5,122 nt of DNA from Taibaiella sp. GTDB lineage: Bacteria > Bacteroidota > Bacteroidia > Chitinophagales > Chitinophagaceae. The translations under genes were made by a program, and so were the position numbers. Below the pieces are notes generated by a model that saw nothing but the letters and a program-made list of their open reading frames with translations, did no database searches and had not been told where the DNA came from. The stretch covers positions 1 through 5,122 of the forward strand of contig JACFNS010000216.1 in the NCBI GenBank assembly GCA_019454705.1. The letters are read 5' to 3'. Of the stretch, positions 1-5,122 are shown in pieces; position 1 is the stretch's first letter; the number at the start of each line of letters is the position of its first letter.

Positions 1-585
1 CGGCTTTTCTTCCGGTTGATATTGCCATTGCCAATACCTCTTTTTATCAATTAATTCATGACTACTATTGAAATGGTAATAAGATGCTGGCTCAAATATG
101 CTGATTCCGTGTAAATAGGTAGTGTCATCAGGGAAATAACCCATAGCCATAAAACCTGTTATCCCTTCCCAGTTTAGCGTTTTTTGCTTTTTGGCTTTAG
201 CTAATCCCAGGTAGTTGGTTGATATCGCTTTGTCCTCCGACCAGTAGGCATGGTAACTACCCATGCGATTGGTAAATACATACGTATCTCCGGTAGCAAG
301 TGCCGAGATAAATATGATATAATGCCCCGCTGGGTCGGTGTAATTGTTGCCAGCCTGCTGAATATAATTGACGCACCTGTTCAATAACTCATTGGTATCT
401 ACTTTTTCATATAACTGGCCGATAAGTATTAGCTGGTATTCGTTATTACCTACCTCTGTAATAAACTCTTTATTGCCGGGCAGGCTATACCATATATTAC
501 CCGACGTACTCTGCCAGTCCTCATTCGGGTTGCGTTTGTAATCAGGAGGCTTATCTCCTATCCATATGTCATAGAACGCACTCAT
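1..585 (-). CDS. Asparagine-synthetase-like protein, N-terminal part (C-terminus beyond window), degenerate glutaminase domain
   Basis: The frame is open from an ATG at 585 to the window edge, giving 195 residues with no stop. Residues about 48-175 follow the order of a class II glutamine amidotransferase domain of the AsnB type. There is a G-x-Y-I-I-F-I strand near 87-93. TNRMGSYHAYW (105-115) sits where AsnB has its rD-x-x-G-x-x-P-L-Y-Y segment. A gy-x-x-x-x-T-x-x-x-gI-x-x-x-x-P stretch lies at about 149-166. The protein starts MSAFYDIW rather than MCGI, so the nucleophilic Cys2 is absent, and no RxHRGPD-like motif is seen. A TAA codon lies directly upstream in frame (588-586), so no earlier start can supply the cysteine. 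The ATG overlaps the stop of the preceding glycosyltransferase gene (ATGA), suggesting translational coupling. The AMP-forming synthetase domain (SGGxDS) would lie outside the window. By context it may amidate a uronic acid or another glycan component; this is inference. A lasso-peptide-cyclase-like protein is an alternative, but the context argues against it. Confidence 0.72.
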   Translation of the reverse strand, partial: MSAFYDIWIGDKPPDYKRNPNEDWQSTSGNIWYSLPGNKEFITEVGNNEYQLILIGQLYEKVDTNELLNRCVNYIQQAGNNYTDPAGHYIIFISALATGDTYVFTNRMGSYHAYWSEDKAISTNYLGLAKAKKQKTLNWEGITGFMAMGYFPDDTTYLHGISIFEPASYYHFNSSHELIDKKRYWQWQYQPEEKP

Positions 586-1703
586 TTACGTTTCATCAAC
601 TTGGAGTACAGCGCTTCAAATTTTTGAACCTCTCTTTGAATGGTATATTCACCATACACTTTGTCCAAAGCCTTTTCAGCTATTTCTTTAGGGTATGAGG
701 GTTTGTGTATGAACTCACGCAGGCAATCCGCCAGTGAATCTACTTTTTCAGGCTTGAATACAAGGCCCGTTTTGCCATGCTGTATCAAATCACGGTTGCC
801 TGCTACATCACTTACTATGCATGGTGTACCTGCTGCCATAGCTTCTAATACGGATACAGGACAACCCTCTTCGTGACCCATATAGGTAGATGTGGGCAAC
901 ACAAATGCATTGCTGGCATTCAGCAACCCATTTACATTACGATAATGCCCTGTTATTTTCACCCTGTCCTGGACGTTCAGTTTTTTTATCAGGCTCTCCA
1001 ATTCTCTTTTGTACTCGGTATCTCTTTCAGCGCCCGCTATTACCACATGAGCCTGTTCCACCTTCGCGGCGGCTTTTATCAGGGTAGTCTGGTCTTTCGA
1101 GCGGACTATTTGCGCAATACAGCAAACCATCAAAGCCTTATCTGGAATATTCAGTTCCTGCCTGACGGACATATCATAACCCGGCTTGAATTTCTCTGTA
1201 TCAACCCCTCCTGGTATATGGTGTACTTTGCGGGCATAACGCTTAGGTGCAAAAAAGGTTTCAAGCATGGTAGTGTTGCGCGCTACCACCGCGCTGGATA
1301 GCATGGTTTTTGTTTTCCATGCTTTACGCCCCCAGTTCATATTCTTTTTTACATACAGGTACTTCGCACCAGCCCACCTTGCTACCAACGCTTCTGAAAA
1401 ATCTGAAGACCAGTTAAAGGACTGCCAAATGTCAAAATCAAGGCTCCTGAAATCCCTGGTCAGTGCCCGTGCTTTCAGTATTTTATTTGCAATACTTGTT
1501 TGTTCTTCTGCTAAAAATGGTTGCACTACCAGCGGCATCTTTTTCGCTATCACTTCATCAAACAGCTCCCCACCCGCATTTTGAACACCTATCCATGCTT
1601 CAAATAGGTTCTTATCCAGGCGCTCTGCTATATTGAGCATTTCCCTTCCGCTACCTGCTGTAGTTAAGTTGGGTAATGTAAACAGTACTTTTATTTTGTT
1701 CAA
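582..1703 (-). CDS. Glycosyltransferase, GT4-type GT-B fold (TTG start)
   Basis: This 373-residue protein is the usual length for a family-4 glycosyltransferase, which moves a sugar from a nucleotide donor to a lipid-linked acceptor at the cytoplasmic face of the inner membrane. The N-terminal Rossmann half opens with strand KIKVLFTLPNL and a short glycine/serine loop (AGSGRE, 16-21). The linker to the donor-binding half is near HHIPGGVDTEKF (161-172). The C-terminal half has RSKD (201-204), where the family's phosphate-contacting Arg and Lys usually lie. It also has the E-x7-E signature, E279 to E287, followed by AMAAGTP. The start must be TTG at 1703: an in-frame TAA lies only one codon upstream (1709-1707), and the first ATG (residue 22) would remove the first strand. 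No Shine-Dalgarno is seen. It begins 10 bases after the stop of the upstream glycosyltransferase and ends in an ATGA overlap with the next gene. The exact sugar and linkage cannot be read from the sequence. Confidence 0.9.
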   Translation of the reverse strand: MNKIKVLFTLPNLTTAGSGREMLNIAERLDKNLFEAWIGVQNAGGELFDEVIAKKMPLVVQPFLAEEQTSIANKILKARALTRDFRSLDFDIWQSFNWSSDFSEALVARWAGAKYLYVKKNMNWGRKAWKTKTMLSSAVVARNTTMLETFFAPKRYARKVHHIPGGVDTEKFKPGYDMSVRQELNIPDKALMVCCIAQIVRSKDQTTLIKAAAKVEQAHVVIAGAERDTEYKRELESLIKKLNVQDRVKITGHYRNVNGLLNASNAFVLPTSTYMGHEEGCPVSVLEAMAAGTPCIVSDVAGNRDLIQHGKTGLVFKPEKVDSLADCLREFIHKPSYPKEIAEKALDKVYGEYTIQREVQKFEALYSKLMKRK

Positions 1704-1713
1704 TGCTTAATGA

Positions 1714-2862
1714 TTAGTGATTGTAAAATTGTTGGAAAGCAGGGACAAACCCTTGTTTGTTGTGTTGTCTGCCTACTACGTCCTTAGCTTCGGTGGCTAT
1801 TGCAAAGCGCTGTTCTTCATTCATTACTACAAATTGCTCAAGTGTTTCGGCTATAGCTTTTACATCTCTTGGCTGCACGAGGTACCCCGATACTCCGTTA
1901 TCAATAACTTCTTTCATGCCACCTACATCTGTACTAATAACGGGAGTGCCTGCCGCCATTGCTTCCAATACCACATTGGCTATGCCTTCTTCTACGCTGG
2001 GCAATACCAGAACATCGTGTCTTTCTATTACCTTCAACACTTCGTTGTGAGATAATCCATTCACTATATTCACCCTGTCTTTAAGTCCTATTTGATGGAG
2101 CTGGTAAATGATACTCGCCGGCGTTTTACCTTCTGCAATTAGTGTGTAGGTAAATGTAATACCTCTTTCTTTCAGCAATGCCAAAGCGTCAAGTGCGTAT
2201 TCATATCCTTTTTTCCAGAAGAACCGCCCCACTGATATGATGCGTAATTCAGCCTGTTTTGTTTTCGGTTGAACCGGCTTTTGTAATATTTCATCGCTGA
2301 CGAAAGAATATATAATATCAATCTTGTCAGCAGATGCGCCGTATTGTTCCGCCTCTTTAGCTATGGCCTTACTCACTGCATGAAACCTATGCACTTTAGG
2401 GAATAGCCGCTGGTAGCTTTCTTTTATTTCAGGTGTGGTAATGGGCGTGTAGTTAATATGTGCACCCCGCAGGCTAACTAATATTTTACCCGGGAATAAA
2501 TCAAACAGCAAATCCCTGTTATGTACAAATGCCGCCCATTGTATATGTATCCTGTCGGGTTTAGAATATATAATGGGCAGGTAAAACAGCAGGTCATGAT
2601 ACAAGCTGTAGATACCCGCGGTATTTCTAACAATTCTGAAAAAGTATTTAAATCCTGTCAGTATTAGTAAACGAAGTATAAATAGTATCCTTTGTGCTGT
2701 TGAATCCGGCACTACAATTGCCCTTACATTCCTGTGGTACTTATACTGCCCGGACTTTTTCCCAATAACGGTAATTGAAAAGCCGTCTTCTGCCATGGCA
2801 TTGACCTGCGCATCAACAAAAGTTGCAGATGGTAAAGAACCTGTAAGGATAGTTATGTTCAT
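1714..2862 (-). CDS. Glycosyltransferase, GT4-type GT-B fold
   Basis: This is a second retaining-type GT-B glycosyltransferase, 382 residues, probably adding one sugar of the polysaccharide repeat unit. The N-terminal half starts MNITILTGSLPSATF. It carries a hydrophobic, basic stretch at about 57-79 that could seat the enzyme on the membrane. RIHIQWA (104-110) and SLRGAHIN (130-137) resemble the H-x-H-W and FHG-D-type acceptor-side motifs of this family. HAVSKAIAKE (161-170) marks the end of the acceptor half. The donor half has VGRFFWKKGYEYAL (211-224), with the expected Arg and Lys pair, and the E-x7-E signature E292 to E300 followed by AMAAGTPVIS. The ATG at 2862 overlaps the flippase stop by four bases (ATGA), consistent with coupled translation. 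It shares EAMAAGTP and the domain layout with the next glycosyltransferase but differs elsewhere, so the two are distant paralogues rather than a recent duplication. The sugar specificity is unknown. Confidence 0.92.
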   Translation of the reverse strand: MNITILTGSLPSATFVDAQVNAMAEDGFSITVIGKKSGQYKYHRNVRAIVVPDSTAQRILFILRLLILTGFKYFFRIVRNTAGIYSLYHDLLFYLPIIYSKPDRIHIQWAAFVHNRDLLFDLFPGKILVSLRGAHINYTPITTPEIKESYQRLFPKVHRFHAVSKAIAKEAEQYGASADKIDIIYSFVSDEILQKPVQPKTKQAELRIISVGRFFWKKGYEYALDALALLKERGITFTYTLIAEGKTPASIIYQLHQIGLKDRVNIVNGLSHNEVLKVIERHDVLVLPSVEEGIANVVLEAMAAGTPVISTDVGGMKEVIDNGVSGYLVQPRDVKAIAETLEQFVVMNEEQRFAIATEAKDVVGRQHNKQGFVPAFQQFYNH

Positions 2863-4361
2863 AAATGATGAACCCCGTATATCTTATTAAATGGACGTTG
2901 TACCCCGGGATATGTAATGCCCAGGAACGTAGAAATGTATTTCAGCTCTCCCGGGAATACCAGTCTTACTATTATATTGTAAGCAAGTATTACAGTAATC
3001 CCTGTTAATGCTATTAATGCCAAAGGAAAGAAACTATTTACCGTATCCTGTATATAACGGGTAGCTATGAGCAATGCAGTCACAACTATGGTTATACTGA
3101 CAAAATAAGGATAAAGGTCTTTGTACCATTGTACATTCGGTTTTTCCACTGCGTCCATAGTCAGTTTTATCCGCCAATTGTAAAATGCTGCTCTTACAAT
3201 CACCAATGATAATGCTACGCCGACAATACCCCCATAGTATGCACCTATTGCAGAACCTATTAAATGAACAGGCGTAAACAACAGGTTTACTTTAAAAGAT
3301 TGTTTGTTCATATGGAACGAATTCATGACTATGCTGAAAGAACTGGTGACAGTACGCAATGCTGAATAGACAATAAGTATCTGCATGGGCAACACAGCTG
3401 CTTCCCATTGCGGGCCATACATCAGCAGTATAATAGGTTTAGCAGTCAGCAACATAATGCCCAGAAAGGGTAGCAGTACAAATGAGAAAGTTTTCAGGAA
3501 ACTGATGTAATGGTTGTAAAACTTATGTTTATCATTTACGTATTTGGGTAATACTGATGAAAGAATATTGTTGGACACCATGATGAGCTGCGTAGTGAAC
3601 AACTCCGCCATCTGCATGGCTATGTTATATATACCCAACATGCTTAATCCCAAAAACTTACTGAGAATAAATTTATCACCGTGGTCTGCCAGTCGCCTCA
3701 ACAGACCCGAACCAATCAGGTGTTTGGTGAAATGATATATCTCTTTCCAGCGTCCTGTGTACAGGTGAGTACCCGGATTTAATTTTGTAGCCCTGTAAAA
3801 TACCAGTGTCTGAATGGGGGTAAGCAGCAGTGTAGGCACTATCAGGCTGTACACGCCTAATCCCGCAAACACAGCAAACAGTTTGCCTAATGGAATAAGT
3901 ATAATAAATGGCGTCTGTATTTTCACCTGTTTGTCAAACATCAGGTTTCTGCTCAGCCATGCTTTGGGAATAACAGCCAATTGAGAGAACACGAATATGC
4001 CTCCAACTATAAAACTGATATTTTTTATCCGTGGTTCATGCTGAAAAGTTGCCCAAAAGGGAACTGCCAGGAGAAATAAGCCTAATACTACAATCGTAAT
4101 AACAATATTGAACCAGAATGCAGCACGAAATGTTTCTTTCACATCATCTTTCCTGTATGCCAACAGGTATTCGCTCAATCCTGTTGTGCCGAAAACAGAG
4201 ATTAGATACAACAGCACTTCAGTAATGCTCACCAGTCCGAAATCATAAGGTGTAAGCTCACGTGCCAGCACAACGATAGTGGTCAGGCCCATCAGCTTTT
4301 CCAGCATGTTGCGCTGTAGTATCCTTACAAAACCTTTTCCTGCTTTTTTACCGATACTCAT
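2859..4361 (-). CDS. Wzx-like polysaccharide / O-unit flippase (MOP superfamily, PST family)
   Basis: This is a 500-residue integral membrane protein with about 12-14 hydrophobic segments, including roughly 43-63, 80-104, 114-133, 150-190, 288-311, 320-345, 358-393, 418-434 and 443-466. A short cytoplasmic N-terminus (MSIGKKAGKGFVRILQRN) leads to TTIVVLARELTPYDFGLV, the opening typical of Wzx/WzxC polysaccharide transporters, which have the 'L-A-R-x-L-x-P-x-D-F-G' pattern. A second internal copy of the fold is recognisable around GSGLLRRLADHGDKFILSKF and LGIYNIAMQMAEL (217-254). Proteins of this family move undecaprenyl-linked oligosaccharides from the cytoplasmic to the periplasmic face of the inner membrane. 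The ATG at 4361 lies 18 bases after the acetyltransferase stop with no Shine-Dalgarno. The stop overlaps the start of the next gene. Position between sugar-precursor and glycosyltransferase genes fits repeat-unit export. No Wzy polymerase is present in this window. The exact substrate is unknown. Confidence 0.93.
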   Translation of the reverse strand: MSIGKKAGKGFVRILQRNMLEKLMGLTTIVVLARELTPYDFGLVSITEVLLYLISVFGTTGLSEYLLAYRKDDVKETFRAAFWFNIVITIVVLGLFLLAVPFWATFQHEPRIKNISFIVGGIFVFSQLAVIPKAWLSRNLMFDKQVKIQTPFIILIPLGKLFAVFAGLGVYSLIVPTLLLTPIQTLVFYRATKLNPGTHLYTGRWKEIYHFTKHLIGSGLLRRLADHGDKFILSKFLGLSMLGIYNIAMQMAELFTTQLIMVSNNILSSVLPKYVNDKHKFYNHYISFLKTFSFVLLPFLGIMLLTAKPIILLMYGPQWEAAVLPMQILIVYSALRTVTSSFSIVMNSFHMNKQSFKVNLLFTPVHLIGSAIGAYYGGIVGVALSLVIVRAAFYNWRIKLTMDAVEKPNVQWYKDLYPYFVSITIVVTALLIATRYIQDTVNSFFPLALIALTGITVILAYNIIVRLVFPGELKYISTFLGITYPGVQRPFNKIYGVHHL

Positions 4362-4379
4362 TTGTATCGCAGAAGATAA

Positions 4380-4952
4380 TTATGTCAGGCGGCTTACTTT
4401 GCCACCTTCCAGTTTATATTGCTGTTTGCTTTCAGGGCAAATGGCTATTCCGTTACTGTCAAAGTTCAGTTTATGGCCGTACTCACTCATCCACCCTGTT
4501 TGTTTGGCAGGATTGCCAATCAAAAGTGCATAAGGAGCAACATCTTTTGTAACAACGGCCCCGGCACCTATAAAAGAATACTCGCCAATATTATTACCAC
4601 ATATTATAGTAGCATTCGCACCTATCGTAGCGCCTTTGCCTACATGTGTTTTTTCATACTTTTCGCGCCGCGCTACTGCACTACGCGGATTGGTAACATT
4701 GGTAAATACACATGATGGCCCCAGGAACACATCGTCATCGCAGGTAACACCTGTATATATTGATACGTTGTTCTGCACCTTTACATTATTGCCCAACACC
4801 ACCCCGGGAGATACCACTACGTTCTGGCCTATATTGCAACCACTACCTATAATACTCCCACTCATGATATGAGAGAAATGCCAGATTTTGGTATCAGCAC
4901 CAATACTGCAATTATCATCAATAACTGCTGTAGGATGTGCGAAGAAACTCAT
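4380..4952 (-). CDS. wbpD: WbpD/WlbB-family nucleotide-sugar N-acetyltransferase (left-handed beta-helix)
   Basis: This 190-residue protein is built mainly of hexapeptide repeats, seen at about 8-75 (for example IGADTKIW, IGSGCNIGQNVVVSPGVVLG) and 103-147. Features diagnostic of WbpD/WlbB are HFSHI (25-29), VKVQNNVSIYTGV (57-69), VFLGPSCVFTNVTNPRSA (75-92), the charged loop RREKYEKTHVGKGATIGAN, and FIGAGAVVTKDVAPYALLIGNPA with WMSEYG after it. Characterised members use acetyl-CoA to acetylate the 3-amino group of UDP-2-acetamido-3-amino-2,3-dideoxyglucuronate, on the route to di-N-acetylated uronic acids in O-antigens. The CPES-x-x-x-Y tail looks normal for the family. I chose the ATG at 4952 because it gives MSFFAHPTAV, matching the family's usual start, and leaves a clean 10-base gap after the dehydrogenase stop. 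A TTG at 4979 would add nine residues and overlap that gene by 17 bases. The dehydrogenase directly upstream supports the uronic-acid role. The C3 oxidation and amination enzymes are not in the window, so the exact substrate is inferred. Confidence 0.9.
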   Translation of the reverse strand: MSFFAHPTAVIDDNCSIGADTKIWHFSHIMSGSIIGSGCNIGQNVVVSPGVVLGNNVKVQNNVSIYTGVTCDDDVFLGPSCVFTNVTNPRSAVARREKYEKTHVGKGATIGANATIICGNNIGEYSFIGAGAVVTKDVAPYALLIGNPAKQTGWMSEYGHKLNFDSNGIAICPESKQQYKLEGGKVSRLT

Positions 4953-4962
4953 GAAACCGTAA

Positions 4963-5122
4963 TTACAATCTTGAATCAACTACAGACCTGTCGAGGCAGC
5001 CCTTTACATCGTATATGATTCCACCCGGCGCCAGCCACTCTTTCCAGTTATTATCCAGGAACTCATTGTGGGCTACGGCTAATACCACAGCGTTGTATTG
5101 TCCCTTTTCAGGCAATTGACTT
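4963..5122 (-). CDS. Nucleotide-sugar dehydrogenase, C-terminal end (UDP-GlcNAc/UDP-GalNAc 6-dehydrogenase, TviB/WbpO/VipA type)
   Basis: The last 52 codons of a gene that begins beyond the right edge of the window; the stop is TAA at 4965-4963. The fragment contains YNAVVLAVAHNEFL, then WLAPGGIIYDVKGCLDRS, and ends VVDSRL. This AVAH-x-x-F ... YD-[VL]-K ... R-L order is the closing part of the UDP-binding C-terminal domain in dehydrogenases of the TviB/VipA/WbpO group. These oxidise C6 of UDP-N-acetyl-glucosamine or -galactosamine with two NAD+ to give the uronic acid. The catalytic cysteine and NAD-binding domain lie outside the window. The following WbpD-like gene begins 10 bases after the stop, so the two are almost certainly co-transcribed, and the dehydrogenase would supply the uronic-acid precursor. 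GlcNAc is favoured over GalNAc by the acetyltransferase neighbour, but the fragment cannot decide this. Confidence 0.85.
   Translation of the reverse strand, partial: SQLPEKGQYNAVVLAVAHNEFLDNNWKEWLAPGGIIYDVKGCLDRSVVDSRL

Noticed and set aside
873..1301. 142-codon open frame on the plus strand
   Set aside because: It lies wholly antisense to a well-supported glycosyltransferase gene. Its translation has no recognisable domain and a composition expected of a shadow frame.
1267..1584. 105-codon open frame on the plus strand
   Set aside because: Antisense to the same glycosyltransferase, no family features, and no upstream start signal or conserved motif.
841..1990. Similar sequence blocks in the two glycosyltransferase genes (around EAMAAGTP) as a possible DNA repeat
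   Set aside because: The likeness is confined to the conserved donor-binding motif of the family. The surrounding DNA and protein differ, so it is neither a recent duplication nor a repeat element.
1717..2055. Two overlapping plus-strand open frames (112 and 97 codons)
   Set aside because: Both are antisense to the E-x7-E half of the other glycosyltransferase and overlap each other in different frames, which is typical of shadow frames.
4362..4379. The 18-base gap before the flippase as a possible internal promoter
   Set aside because: It is too short to hold a promoter by itself, and no Bacteroidota-type TAnnTTTG element is seen in it.
4279..4872. Plus-strand open frames opposite the acetyltransferase and flippase start
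   Set aside because: The minus-strand hexapeptide-repeat protein fully explains this region. The repeat-rich codons leave long antisense frames by chance.

Overview
The window is one tightly packed minus-strand stretch of a surface-polysaccharide (O-antigen, capsule or exopolysaccharide) biosynthesis locus. Six genes, two of them cut by the window edges, fill almost all of it. The largest gap between genes is 18 bases, and two junctions overlap by four bases (ATGA). No RNA gene, mobile element, CRISPR array, terminator or obvious promoter is visible.

The organism is probably a member of the Bacteroidota, perhaps a Chitinophagaceae-like lineage. GC content looks to be in the low 40s percent by eye. 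None of the five visible starts has a clear AGGAG-type ribosome binding site upstream, as is common in that phylum. The gene set also resembles polysaccharide clusters of that group. This placement is an inference from general features, not a database match.

In order of transcription (right to left) the genes are: (1) the last 52 residues of a nucleotide-sugar dehydrogenase of the TviB/WbpO/VipA type, which oxidises a UDP-N-acetylhexosamine to its uronic acid; (2) a left-handed beta-helix N-acetyltransferase of the WbpD/WlbB family, which in characterised systems acetylates the 3-amino group of UDP-GlcNAc3NA; (3) a Wzx-like polysaccharide flippase of about 500 residues; (4) and (5) two GT-B fold, family-4-type glycosyltransferases, the second of which starts with TTG; (6) the first 195 residues of an asparagine-synthetase-like protein whose glutaminase domain has lost the nucleophilic Cys2.

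Together they suggest that an acetamido- or diacetamido-uronic acid donor is made, added to a lipid-linked oligosaccharide by the two glycosyltransferases at the cytoplasmic face, and flipped across the inner membrane. The asparagine-synthetase-like protein may amidate a uronic acid, as related proteins in O-antigen clusters are thought to do. That last step is a hypothesis. I see no strong evidence for an entirely new type of system. The most notable points are the degenerate glutaminase domain and its pairing with uronic-acid sugar genes.
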